Shown here piece by piece: positions 24,241 to 33,889 of a stretch of DNA of 64,000 bases. A model generated the notes under the pieces. The model was given only the letters and a program-made list of their open reading frames with translations, had not been told where the DNA came from and made no database searches. The DNA is taken from assembly GCF_003347595.2 (NCBI RefSeq), contig NZ_QCZK02000057.1, positions 1 to 64,000 of the forward strand. The letters are read 5' to 3'. The DNA is from Botryobacter ruber (GTDB lineage Bacteria; Bacteroidota; Bacteroidia; Cytophagales; Hymenobacteraceae). Numbering within the stretch: the first letter of the stretch is position 1; every line of letters starts with the position of its first letter. The position numbers and the translations under genes are program-made.

Positions 24241-27200
24241 TGGAAGAAACTTTGTACATAGCCAAAAACAGGAGCCTTCCGGAAGTTCAGGATTATGATT
24301 TCCTGCGTACGCTGGGGCTCCGGCACATCGAGGACCTGTCGAGCAAAATCTGGACCGACTACAACACCCACGACCCGGGCATCACCACCCTCGAAGCCCT
24401 CTGCTATGCCATCACCGAGCTGGGCTATCGTACCGGGTTTGATATTAAAAATTTGCTGGCCGGTAAAGACGGAAACATAGCAACCGACCAGGCTTTTTTC
24501 TCCCCCAAATCCATCTTAACGGCAGAACCGCTGACCATTGAAGATTACCGTAAACTGCTCGTTGACATAGCCGGCGTAAAAAATGCCTGGCTGTTTCCGT
24601 ACCGCGACGAAGACGGTAAACTCCTGGAGGAGCCGGAGCAGGAAGTACTCCTTTACGCGCATTGTCAGAAAGACCAGCTGGTGTACGAAGAAACCGAACA
24701 TCCCGTGCGCCTCCACGGGCTTTACTGCGTGCTGCTCGACCTGGAAGAAACCGATGAGTTCGGCGACCTGAACAAAGGCGATATTACCTACCAGTTTGCC
24801 ACAGAAGACCTGCTGGACATCCGGATGCAACTCCTCTTGCCGGGCTGGAAAGGCGCCCCTACCGCCGGGTACGAGTTTATTGCAGCGGCTGACCCGTCAA
24901 CCATCAGCAACATAGCCGTTAGTTTTAGCAAAAACCGCTGGACGGTAAAATTTGAAATCGCAGGAGCAGCTGAGGTGCGGGAGTTTCTGTTCCAGGCCTT
25001 TGTGTTGCTGCGAGAGGATGTGACCGCCATTGAGCCCGCTATTACCGACCTGTTCAACGACGCCGCAACGTTGGCCGATATCTTTTCCATCTACCAGAAA
25101 AAAAACAAGCTTGTCGTCAGTATTCTGCAAACGGCCAAGCAAACGCTGCATGCGCATCGCAACCTGTGCGAAGATTTTGTAGAGCTGGATACGGTGTGCA
25201 CACAGGAAGTAGCCTTTTGTGCCGATATCGAAGTAACACCCGATGCCGATATTGAAGAGGTGTATGCCAACATCCTCTACCAGCTCCAGAACTACCTGAA
25301 TCCGGATGTGCCCTTTTATTCCCTGAAGGAGCTCCTGGAAGAGGGCCTGCACACGGATGAGATTTTTGAAGGGCCCATTCTAACGCATGGCTTCATCAAA
25401 ACCGAAGAGCTGAAGGCGACCCAGCTGCGCAGTAAAATCTACGTGTCGGATGTCATCAATTTTATCATGGACACCGCCGGGGTGCTGTCGGTGAAAAACG
25501 TGCTGTTTACCAAATATAACAAGGCAGGAGAGCCGGTGCTGCCGAGTGAGCGCTGGTGCCTGGAAATAGGCGGGGGCTGTAAGCCGGTGCTAAATGTTTT
25601 CCGGTCGAAGGTATTGTTCTTTAAAGGAAAGCTGCCCTTCAGAGCCAGGGTCGATGAAACCCTGGACACCTTAAAATACCTGAACGGGCTGGAGCAGCGA
25701 AAAAAGCTAAAAGGCACAGCAGACGACCTGGAACTTCCGCAAGGTGCGTATCATGACCTGGGCGAATACCTGTCGGTGCAGTACGAATTTCCGGTTACCT
25801 ATGGGATAGGCGAGGCCGGCCTGCCCTCCACGTCAACACCGGAGAGGGTAGCGCAGGCAAAACAGCTCAAAGCTTACCTGATGTTCTACGACCAGCTACT
25901 GGGCAATTTTTTCGCGCAGCTGTCCAGGGCCAAAGACCTGTTTTCGCTGAATACCGACGTCAATCAGACCTACTTTGCGCAATTCTTAAGTGATATAAAG
26001 GGTATGGAGGAGATTTATGGGCATGCCACCGATTTAGAAAAAGCCCTAAGTGCGCCAGCCCCTGCCGATACAGATGCAATAAAAAAACTGCGCGCGCTCA
26101 TCCTGGAAGATTCAGATACCTTTTACGACAGGAGGAACCGTTTTCTCGACCATCTGATAGGGCGCTTCGCCGAGTCGTTTAATGAGTATGTGCTGATGCT
26201 GTATACCTACAAAAATGCAGACAGCTACCAGGACATTGAGCCAGATGAGCTTATCAAGGACAAAATCTCCTTTCTGAAAGATTATCCCCAGGTGAGCCGG
26301 GAAAGAGGGAAAGCCTTTAACTACCTCCAGCCCTCCTGGGATTCCGATAATGTTTCGGGGCTCGAAAAAAGAATAGCCCGGCTGTCGGGCATCGACGATT
26401 TTACCAGGCGCTTTCTTTTCTGCCTGAAGCATATCGAAATCCTGAGCACCACTGCTTCGCCTCCAAAATACTTCTTCAATCTCGTGGATGAAGCAGGCAC
26501 GGTCTTGCTCACGTCGCTCCAGGAATACGCCTCTTTTGCAGAAGTAAAGGCAATAGCAGATAAGCTTCCGGAAGTGGCAGGCGATAGCTCCTTTTATAAA
26601 ACAAAGGACCTGGCGGTAGACCAATATTCCTTTCTGGTACAGGACAGCAGCCAGGTGCCTTTGGCAAAAAGCGGCCAAATTTTCACGGATGCAGCCTCCC
26701 GCAATGCTGCCATGCCGCAGGTAGCCGCAGCTTTGGGGCAGGATTGTCCGGGGGAGGGCATGCACCTGGTAGAGCACCTGTTACTGCGCCCACGGTTCGA
26801 AGCGCCGGAAATACCGGGGGAGGAGCCCGAAGCAGTATACAAACTGTTCCAGGTATGCCTGGGCGAGAACTGCGGGTTCTGCGGCGAAGAAGACCCGTAT
26901 TCTTTCCGGTTGTCGCTGGTGCTGCCGTACTGGCACGAACGCTTTAAGAGCATGGAGTTCAGGCGGTATTTTGAAAGTATGGTCCGCACCGAAACGCCGG
27001 CGCATTGCATGATAAAAATCTGCTGGGTCAGCAATACACTGCTGAACAGGTTCGAGCGCATCTACCAAAAGTGGATGGAAACGCTGGCCGATTACGAAAA
27101 GGACCTGGTGCAGCATCATGATAAAAAAGAGCCTTTGCGGAAAGCCAGTAACGACATGATTGCCATCCTGAAAGAGCTGCACAGCGAATACCCGGAGGCG

Positions 27201-27278
27201 CACTTGCACGACTGTGCTACAGGTGTAAGTAATCCGGTTTTATTAGGTAACACGGTTTTAGGTACGTATAAATTTTAA
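24240..27278 (+). CDS. eCIS second large baseplate protein (Afp12-like)
   Basis: The 1012-residue protein starts MEETLYIAKNRSLPEVQDYD and continues with IWTDYNTHDPGITTLEALCY, the W-x-Y-x-x-HDPG-T-x-LE pattern of baseplate wedge proteins in the Afp12 class. The central part is large and helical, and the C-terminal part has VEHLLLRPRF and a Cys-containing CLGENCGFCGEEDPYSFRL that may bind metal. The ATG at 24240 overlaps the previous stop. It should pair with the gpJ-like protein as wedge heterodimer. Confidence 0.82.
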   Translation: MEETLYIAKNRSLPEVQDYDFLRTLGLRHIEDLSSKIWTDYNTHDPGITTLEALCYAITELGYRTGFDIKNLLAGKDGNIATDQAFFSPKSILTAEPLTIEDYRKLLVDIAGVKNAWLFPYRDEDGKLLEEPEQEVLLYAHCQKDQLVYEETEHPVRLHGLYCVLLDLEETDEFGDLNKGDITYQFATEDLLDIRMQLLLPGWKGAPTAGYEFIAAADPSTISNIAVSFSKNRWTVKFEIAGAAEVREFLFQAFVLLREDVTAIEPAITDLFNDAATLADIFSIYQKKNKLVVSILQTAKQTLHAHRNLCEDFVELDTVCTQEVAFCADIEVTPDADIEEVYANILYQLQNYLNPDVPFYSLKELLEEGLHTDEIFEGPILTHGFIKTEELKATQLRSKIYVSDVINFIMDTAGVLSVKNVLFTKYNKAGEPVLPSERWCLEIGGGCKPVLNVFRSKVLFFKGKLPFRARVDETLDTLKYLNGLEQRKKLKGTADDLELPQGAYHDLGEYLSVQYEFPVTYGIGEAGLPSTSTPERVAQAKQLKAYLMFYDQLLGNFFAQLSRAKDLFSLNTDVNQTYFAQFLSDIKGMEEIYGHATDLEKALSAPAPADTDAIKKLRALILEDSDTFYDRRNRFLDHLIGRFAESFNEYVLMLYTYKNADSYQDIEPDELIKDKISFLKDYPQVSRERGKAFNYLQPSWDSDNVSGLEKRIARLSGIDDFTRRFLFCLKHIEILSTTASPPKYFFNLVDEAGTVLLTSLQEYASFAEVKAIADKLPEVAGDSSFYKTKDLAVDQYSFLVQDSSQVPLAKSGQIFTDAASRNAAMPQVAAALGQDCPGEGMHLVEHLLLRPRFEAPEIPGEEPEAVYKLFQVCLGENCGFCGEEDPYSFRLSLVLPYWHERFKSMEFRRYFESMVRTETPAHCMIKICWVSNTLLNRFERIYQKWMETLADYEKDLVQHHDKKEPLRKASNDMIAILKELHSEYPEAHLHDCATGVSNPVLLGNTVLGTYKF

Positions 27279-27282
27279 TCCG

Positions 27283-30200
27283 ATGACAGAATTTAATTCT
27301 TATCCCGTTTTTGTGGCCGATCAGGTTTTAATGGCCGAGCACCTGAACGAAATCGTGAATTACCTGGATGAGCAGGACCGGCTGACGCGCAACAAACTCA
27401 TCGGGATTGGGATTGTATGCGGGCTGGAGCTGCACGTTAGTTCTTCCAGAATCGAAATCACGAAAGGGTGTGGGGTAACTTCTGCCGGTTACCTGCTGGT
27501 GCAGGACCAGCTCAGCCTGACCTATTACCGTCCGTACACCCTGCCCACAGATTTTAGTCCGAAGTATAAACCGGTTTATGAAAACTGGCAGCTATGGGAG
27601 CTACTCACGGCAGAACAATCGCTGGCCGAAGAAGATGCCTTGTCTATTGAAGCAAACCGGGCTTTTATGCGCGACAAAATTGTGTTGCTGCTGCTGGAGA
27701 TGAAAGAAAAGCCGCTGAAAAACTGTGTCGATACCGATTGCGATGACAAAGGCGATAAAATAGAATTTGCGGTTAAACCTTTACTGGTTAAGCGAAGCGA
27801 CATAGATGAATTTTTGAAAAGCAAAGAGGAGCAGCCCGTAAACAATGAGCCTGCACCCTCTGTTAGTCCGGCCCTGCTGGATGTGAAGCTGAAACGGTTT
27901 AATGTGCCGGTAAACCAGCTAACCTCGACCGATGTGGTCCTGAACGCTTTCCTGGAGCTGGTAGACGAAAATACCCTGAAGCGCCTGGCCCAGGTGCTCA
28001 ACTACAGCTACCTGCACTATAAACCTATTCTGTTTGAAGAAGCCAGTAATCCTTTTGGCGATGTCTTTGAAGTATTTAAAGCCAGGCTGGCAGCTATTAA
28101 GAACACGAACCCTTTCTTTATTCAATACTTCTACGACTGGCTGGATGATATCCATAAAGCCTACCATGAATTCAAACGCAAGGTGTATGATGTGCAGGTG
28201 GCGTGCTGCCCCGATGAGGACCTGTTCCCGCTGCACCTGATGCTGGGAGAAGCTACCAAAAGCACTTCCATCCACAGTAAATCAAACTACCGGCACTACT
28301 TCCTGTATTCGCCTTTGTTTAACAACCAGAAAAACCTGCTGGCCGAAGTGCAAAGTTTATTCAGGAGAATGCGGGTACTGGTTCAGAACTTTACCGTTCC
28401 AAGCCCCGGTACTTTCCCCAATACGCCCGTCAGGATTACCCCGAGCAAGTACCTCGACAAGCCAATATCGAATCGTTGTATTCCGTATTACTACAACCCG
28501 GAGGAGCTCTACCAATGCTGGAACTGGAGCAAAACCCGGAGGGGGAAGGCCACCTCAAACCTGTCGTATCATGCAGCACAGTATAACAGTGCCGATGCGG
28601 TGGTCAATCCGCTGCTGTACGATATCGAGCGGTTTAATTTTTTCCGGGTGGAGGGCCACATTGGCAAGAGCTACGGGCAAGCCTTAACCGCTGTTATTTC
28701 GCAACGCAATAGCTTCAATTTACCTTTCGAAGTAGTAGCCCTCTCCACAGCTACCGTTGCCCGCTATGCAGCCAGCGACGATAAAAACTGCCTCTTCAAT
28801 GACCTGGAATCGCTTTACAAGGTAATTATTGCTGAACTTAGCTGCCGCTTCGGCGACCTTGCCTGCCTTCTGGCGGATGTACCCTACCGGCCCCAGCTTT
28901 CAAACATTACAGGGGCGGTAACAGACTTTTCTGTAACCGAAAACATACCTGTGCATACGGCGGCTACGTCCATCGGGAACCTGGCCGGCTTTACCATTAA
29001 TCCTGCTATTTTTCCGCTCTTTGGTCTGCCGTCGCTTGCTGTGCCGGCCTACAAGCGGGGAGACTTTTTCAGGAGCCATTGTACGGTGAAGAAGGGGACG
29101 GTAGGAGAGGTGTACCAGACCCTGGTGGCCAGGGGGCACCACTTTGTGAAGCCCTCGCCCGACAGCAACATGACCCTGAATACGGTGTATGCGCACCTGT
29201 TCTATTTTATCGACAGCGTGGAGAATGTCATGGGTGCGTCCTGGCCCGACACAATCAAAGACTTTACACCTGCGACATTTACCGCCAGGTTTGCTGCCCT
29301 CACCGAGGAAGTTCGCTTTATAGCTGCCAACACGCTGAATATGGCAGAAACGGCAAAAGAGCTGCGCCTGGAAGAAAGCCTGCGGCGCTTCCCCGGCCTA
29401 ATAAATACCTGTTTCGACGAGCGGCTGGCAGCGTTGAAGAAGGAATATGAAAAGCGGTATAATGAGGTGCGGGCGCTGGCCAACTTCATGAACTACTTTA
29501 AAAAGCACCCGGGTCTGGAACACAAGGCAGGCGTACCGAAGGGAGGCACGTTTATTTTAGTGTATCATGAAACGCCCGCCCCACGGTTAACCAGACCTAT
29601 TCCGCAGGTGCTGACGAATGTACCCGGAGCAGTGCTGGCTGCCGCCAATCTCAATGAGGCTATTTTATCCAATGCCCATATCGATGACTTGTTAAAAGAA
29701 GCTTCGGTGAAGGACCCTGTTTTGCTGAAGAACTTTGAACTGGCGCTTGGCAGCTTCCTGAACACCTGCCGCGACATGGAGGAAGCTACCAAACTAGACA
29801 TTACCGATATACTTATCCGGGTGCCGCAAATTCGTGTACCCGACAGGTTTCGTATTCCCGAGTTTGCCGTAATAGCAGACTTTTACCTGCCCTACATCTG
29901 CTGCTCCGACTGTCCGCCCATTACGTATGTGCTGCCTAAAGAGCCGGAGGTGGTGTTATCTATCCGAATTACGCCAACAGAGTTCTGTAACAATGACGAA
30001 GGCGCTTATCCGGTTACGGTGTCACCGGAAGGTGGCGTGCTTTCTGCATCAGTTGGTGGCGTAGCGGCAGGCAGCTTCCAGTTTAAACCCAAAGGCATAC
30101 CGGCAGGTACAAACAAAATAACCTACACGCTGGCCGATGGCAGGAGCACCAGTGTGGATGTAAAAATAGTAGAAGCGTTTGAGGTCGATTTCAGGTTCCA

Positions 30201-31008
30201 GGTAGAGAATGATGGCATTACGGTCAATTTCTTCCCGTCGAATACAGGCGACCGGCAGGTGACCTGGGATTTTGGCGACGGGGTTACGACCACTGAACAG
30301 CAGCCCAGTCACACCTACCAGTTAAAAGAGGAATCGGAAAGCTTTACGGTTAAGCTGACGGTAAGGGATGTTCCCTGTCTGGCTACAAAGGAACACACCT
30401 TCACCCTGAAGCGACCGGAAAGAACCGAATTTGGCCTAGTGCCGGAAGTCTTTTGCAGTAACGACAGAGCCACCCATACCTTTAAAATAGCGCCAACTCC
30501 CAAAAATGTAAAAGAAATCAAGAACGAAGCGAAGCTGGTGCTGGAACGAAACCCGGATACAGGGGAAATATCCTTTATTCCGGCCAAACAAAATTTACAG
30601 GCCACTAAAGAATTTCCGTTAAGCTACAGGGAGGCAGGGTTAACTATCAAAGTAGTGGTACCGAATGCCGACTTCATCATGGTGCTTAAACGCATTCAAT
30701 CTCCTCCAAACACCACGGTAGACCTGTCCGACTTTGTGCTGCATGTAAAGGCGAAGGAACCCGCGGCGGACGATTACCAATGGCGGCTGTTATCGGGCGA
30801 CCGGCAGCTTCAGTTCTCCGGTCAGGCCGTCGATATTTCGTATCGGAATACCGGCCTCAGTCCGCAAAATGAGCTGCTTATCAACCTTCGTATATTTCAT
30901 CAGCTACCGGGTGCAGAATGCATGGACGAGAAACGGTTTATTATTGACAGGAGGATATTCGATAGATTCCTGGATAAAGAAGAGTTCGATAACCATACCA
31001 CCCTCTAA
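27283..31008 (+). CDS. eCIS-associated PKD-domain protein, 1241 residues
   Basis: I do not know the function. The N terminus (VFVADQVLMAEHLNEIVNYL, then GIGIVCGLELHVSSS) looks like the trimeric-fibre or baseplate attachment segment seen in eCIS proteins. Residues 1-880 are mainly helical. From about 880 come immunoglobulin-like domains, including one PKD repeat (VTWDFGDGVTTTEQQPSHTY, residues about 988-1007). It lies where Afp13-type tail fibres lie, between the wedge genes and the tape measure, and no other fibre gene is seen, so it is a candidate receptor-contact or baseplate-extension protein. This is positional inference. Confidence 0.65.
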   Translation: MTEFNSYPVFVADQVLMAEHLNEIVNYLDEQDRLTRNKLIGIGIVCGLELHVSSSRIEITKGCGVTSAGYLLVQDQLSLTYYRPYTLPTDFSPKYKPVYENWQLWELLTAEQSLAEEDALSIEANRAFMRDKIVLLLLEMKEKPLKNCVDTDCDDKGDKIEFAVKPLLVKRSDIDEFLKSKEEQPVNNEPAPSVSPALLDVKLKRFNVPVNQLTSTDVVLNAFLELVDENTLKRLAQVLNYSYLHYKPILFEEASNPFGDVFEVFKARLAAIKNTNPFFIQYFYDWLDDIHKAYHEFKRKVYDVQVACCPDEDLFPLHLMLGEATKSTSIHSKSNYRHYFLYSPLFNNQKNLLAEVQSLFRRMRVLVQNFTVPSPGTFPNTPVRITPSKYLDKPISNRCIPYYYNPEELYQCWNWSKTRRGKATSNLSYHAAQYNSADAVVNPLLYDIERFNFFRVEGHIGKSYGQALTAVISQRNSFNLPFEVVALSTATVARYAASDDKNCLFNDLESLYKVIIAELSCRFGDLACLLADVPYRPQLSNITGAVTDFSVTENIPVHTAATSIGNLAGFTINPAIFPLFGLPSLAVPAYKRGDFFRSHCTVKKGTVGEVYQTLVARGHHFVKPSPDSNMTLNTVYAHLFYFIDSVENVMGASWPDTIKDFTPATFTARFAALTEEVRFIAANTLNMAETAKELRLEESLRRFPGLINTCFDERLAALKKEYEKRYNEVRALANFMNYFKKHPGLEHKAGVPKGGTFILVYHETPAPRLTRPIPQVLTNVPGAVLAAANLNEAILSNAHIDDLLKEASVKDPVLLKNFELALGSFLNTCRDMEEATKLDITDILIRVPQIRVPDRFRIPEFAVIADFYLPYICCSDCPPITYVLPKEPEVVLSIRITPTEFCNNDEGAYPVTVSPEGGVLSASVGGVAAGSFQFKPKGIPAGTNKITYTLADGRSTSVDVKIVEAFEVDFRFQVENDGITVNFFPSNTGDRQVTWDFGDGVTTTEQQPSHTYQLKEESESFTVKLTVRDVPCLATKEHTFTLKRPERTEFGLVPEVFCSNDRATHTFKIAPTPKNVKEIKNEAKLVLERNPDTGEISFIPAKQNLQATKEFPLSYREAGLTIKVVVPNADFIMVLKRIQSPPNTTVDLSDFVLHVKAKEPAADDYQWRLLSGDRQLQFSGQAVDISYRNTGLSPQNELLINLRIFHQLPGAECMDEKRFIIDRRIFDRFLDKEEFDNHTTL

Positions 31009-31022
31009 CCCGTCACTGCTGC

Positions 31023-32450
31023 ATGACTGTTCAGCGCCATATCATCCGCAGGCAAATCCTGGAAGTAAGCAGGGAAGGAGCAACTGATGCGTTTGCTTTC
31101 AAGGAAGAGCTGTCGCTTTTCTGTACGCAGAAATTACTGCCCGCCATCGAAAAGGTTCTCGATGAAAAGGCACCGGCAGGTAAAGTAATAAAGGCAGACA
31201 GTGTGGTTATTGAAGCAGGGGAGTTACCCGCAGACAATTGGGAACAGGTGCTGTGTGAGAAAGTAGTGGAGCAGTTGGCAGACCTTTTTTCGTCAATGGG
31301 AACAAGCGCTGTTGTGGGTGCTCCAGGTATTACGGCAACGCCTGTGGAAGAGCTGAGCGAACAGGAAAACGCCGTTGACATCATCCTCTACTTTCTGCGT
31401 ACCGGTGTGATGCCCTGGAATGCATCCGTGTCCAGTAAAGCAGACCTTCAGCGGCTGATGGAAACTGCCGGCAGCAAGTCCACTTTCCTCCACCAGATGA
31501 AGCAGCTCACCAATACGGAGCCCCAGGTACTGAAACGGCTTGTACAGCAGTTTGAGGAGCCGGTACTGGAAAAAATTATGACGCTCAGTGGTGTGAGGAA
31601 AAGCCTGCGCGAAAAGGAAAAGAAGTTCCTAACGTCCCTGTTATTCCTGCTAAAATTGCCGCCAGCCGAATGTAAACAGCTTCTGATTCAGTCGCTTCTG
31701 GCAGGTGCTTTGGTTCAGCGGAGCAGGCATGAATCTGCCCTGAATCCGGAAAAATTTGAGGAGATTGTTTTTCGACACCTTTTTGAAAATCTCACTGCTG
31801 AGCAACTGCAGCGGGCAGCAAAAATGCTGTTTTATGGTTCTTCAAAGCAGGAAGATAGCGCAAAGGCAATAGCAGCACAGGTAGGCGCCGGCAAACAAAC
31901 GGATAAACCTGCTTTCGGGAAGAACCTTGTTTCAATCAAAAATAAGAAACAGGAGTATTTTGTAACGAATGCCGGACTGGTGCTTTTACATCCTTTTCTA
32001 GCCACCCTTTTTGAAAATATAGGTTATACAGATAAGCACGTGTGGGTGTCAGAAGAGGTGCAGCAGCGTGCCCTGGGGCTGAGCCAATACCTGGTAACCG
32101 GCAACGAAGCATGTCCTGAATTCGATTTATTGCTCAACAAGCTTCTGCTGGGCTACCCCATGCACCAGAGCGTAAACGGCAATATCGTTTTAAGCGCATT
32201 TGAAAAGAAAGAAGCACAGGACCTGCTGCAATCGGTCATCAGGCACTGGGATGCCTTAAAAAACAGCAGCATCGAAGGCCTGCAGTCGACCTTTTTGCAA
32301 CGTGATGGAAAAGTTTGGTTTGGCGACTCGAAATGCTACCTCAAAGTGGCGCAAAAAACCGTAGATATTTTATTAAACAGACTTCCCTGGGGCATTTCCA
32401 TTGTAAAAACGCCCTGGATGGACAGTATGATGCATGTAGAATGGAATTGA
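31023..32450 (+). CDS. eCIS tape measure protein (CIS_TMP, Afp14-like)
   Basis: The 475-residue protein starts MTVQRHIIRRQILEVS, the family signature of contractile-injection-system tape measure proteins, and includes KADSVVIEAGELPADNWEQV near residue 60. The C-terminal half reads AGLVLLHPFLATLFENIGY and LLLNKLLLGYPMHQSVN, then FLQRDGKVW and LPWGISIVKTPWM, also conserved. It sets tube length with the cap and may help recruit cargo. It starts 14 bases after the PKD gene. Confidence 0.9.
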   Translation: MTVQRHIIRRQILEVSREGATDAFAFKEELSLFCTQKLLPAIEKVLDEKAPAGKVIKADSVVIEAGELPADNWEQVLCEKVVEQLADLFSSMGTSAVVGAPGITATPVEELSEQENAVDIILYFLRTGVMPWNASVSSKADLQRLMETAGSKSTFLHQMKQLTNTEPQVLKRLVQQFEEPVLEKIMTLSGVRKSLREKEKKFLTSLLFLLKLPPAECKQLLIQSLLAGALVQRSRHESALNPEKFEEIVFRHLFENLTAEQLQRAAKMLFYGSSKQEDSAKAIAAQVGAGKQTDKPAFGKNLVSIKNKKQEYFVTNAGLVLLHPFLATLFENIGYTDKHVWVSEEVQQRALGLSQYLVTGNEACPEFDLLLNKLLLGYPMHQSVNGNIVLSAFEKKEAQDLLQSVIRHWDALKNSSIEGLQSTFLQRDGKVWFGDSKCYLKVAQKTVDILLNRLPWGISIVKTPWMDSMMHVEWN

Positions 32451-32465
32451 AAGATATGATGCCGT

Positions 32466-33596
32466 ATGAAAGAGACCTTAAGCCCCCAAACCAAATCGGG
32501 TATACCAATAAGACCCCGCTCGTTTTTTTCATCAAAAGGAGCGAGTAGGAAGGATTTATTCTTTCAGCCAAAATTAAAGATTGGGCCGGTAGATGATGCC
32601 TATGAGAGGGAGGCAGATGCGATCGCGGACCAGGTGATGCGTGTGCCCCAATCACAAACCGGTATAACGCGCATGTCAGCTTCTGGTATACAGCGAAAGT
32701 GCAGTGAATGTGAAAAGGAAGAAAAAGAGAAACTGCAGCGGAAAGCTGTTTCTTCCACTATTCCTGAACCCGCTACGGAAGTTTATCAGGCACTGAACGC
32801 GGGCGGACAAGCCCTGGATACTGAAACCAGATCATTCATGGAAAGCCGCTTTGGGCAAGACTTCTCGCAGGTGAAAATCCATACGGATGAACTCGCCGCA
32901 AAGTCGGCTGCTTCCATTAATGCCCTGGCTTACACGTCAGGAAACCATGTGGTATTTAACCAGGGGCAATATGCGCCCGGTACGGATAGTGGCAAAAAGC
33001 TGCTGGCCCATGAGCTGACGCATGTGGTGCAGCAGAACGGTAGCTCTGAAAGAATAGCCAGGCAGGAAGATGAAGCATCCGAACCAAATTTTACAGAAAC
33101 CGCAGATCCATGTACCTATCGGGGTGCGGCTGACCAAGAGAGAGAAATACACCTGAACCTGGGGTTAAGGGCAGTCCGTGTTTATACCGGAAGCGCTACT
33201 AATTTCAGGCAATTTGACAATATCATTGTGGGACCTAGTACTTACTCGCTTGCCAGGAAAAATGGATGGTGCCATATGTACCCGGTTCTGGGGCACCAGC
33301 TCGTCTCTGGTCACGGCCTGATTAATTTTGTTAACTATTGCGGCAACTTTGGCTTTCACAGCAATTTCTGGAGACAAACACGGGATGGTAAGCGGGTAAT
33401 TGAAAGAATACCCGGAGCGCAATCTGCCGGGTGTGCCCGGTTAGATGATCCGGACAAAGATTCTACAGGTTCGGCAGCATCAGCAGCATTTTATAATCTT
33501 GTCAGGCAAGGGGATTGTGTGCGCATTTACGATCGGAGTAGCTGGCGCCGTCCAACTTTTAAAAGGTGCAGGGAGGGAGGTAACTGCAGACCATAG
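32466..33596 (+). CDS. DUF4157 cargo protein with L,D-transpeptidase-like domain
   Basis: The 376-residue protein has a packaging-type N terminus (FFQPKLKIGPVDDAYEREAD, residues 32-51), a Cys pair CSEC (79-82) and the DUF4157 core at about 105-190 with HELTH (182-186), a zincin-like motif. Residues about 220-356 resemble a YkuD-type L,D-transpeptidase: VRVYTG, SGHGLINF, FHSNF (His298) and GAQSAGCARLDD with Cys323, then GDCVRIYD. The usual SHGC is SAGC here. Such enzymes act on peptidoglycan stem peptides. It is 16 bases after the tape measure gene, so is likely an injected effector. Confidence 0.75.
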   Translation: MKETLSPQTKSGIPIRPRSFFSSKGASRKDLFFQPKLKIGPVDDAYEREADAIADQVMRVPQSQTGITRMSASGIQRKCSECEKEEKEKLQRKAVSSTIPEPATEVYQALNAGGQALDTETRSFMESRFGQDFSQVKIHTDELAAKSAASINALAYTSGNHVVFNQGQYAPGTDSGKKLLAHELTHVVQQNGSSERIARQEDEASEPNFTETADPCTYRGAADQEREIHLNLGLRAVRVYTGSATNFRQFDNIIVGPSTYSLARKNGWCHMYPVLGHQLVSGHGLINFVNYCGNFGFHSNFWRQTRDGKRVIERIPGAQSAGCARLDDPDKDSTGSAASAAFYNLVRQGDCVRIYDRSSWRRPTFKRCREGGNCRP

Positions 33597-33661
33597 TGGT
33601 ATCTGCTGTATACGGGCCTTTCGGAGAAAAAGGCGTCTGGGGGTCTTTCGTCCTGCCTGAA

Positions 33662-33767
33662 GAAGAGCAGAGGAAATGGTGACAGGTGCAGCAAAGTTTT
33701 TCGCCGGTCACCCGGCTATTTTCATAGGCGAGGTGAAGCAGAGACTGTGGTGGCAGGTGCAGCAGAG
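33662..33767 (-). repeat. Two R1 repeats in direct order
   Basis: GAAGAGCAGAGGAAATGGTG (33662-33693, degenerate) and GAAGCAGAGACTGTGGTGGC (33735-33767) are both in the inverted orientation in the gap of 293 bp between the two DUF4157 genes. Nothing else is seen in that gap. Confidence 0.6.
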
Positions 33768-33889
33768 ATTGTAAAGCTGTTTCATCACAAGAAAAATAAC
33801 AGCAGACAGTATAGCATATGCAGCTGTTTCGTTTTTTCCCGGATTCCAGACAATCCAGCTTAATAATTTTTTCAGGTTTGTAAATCAAC

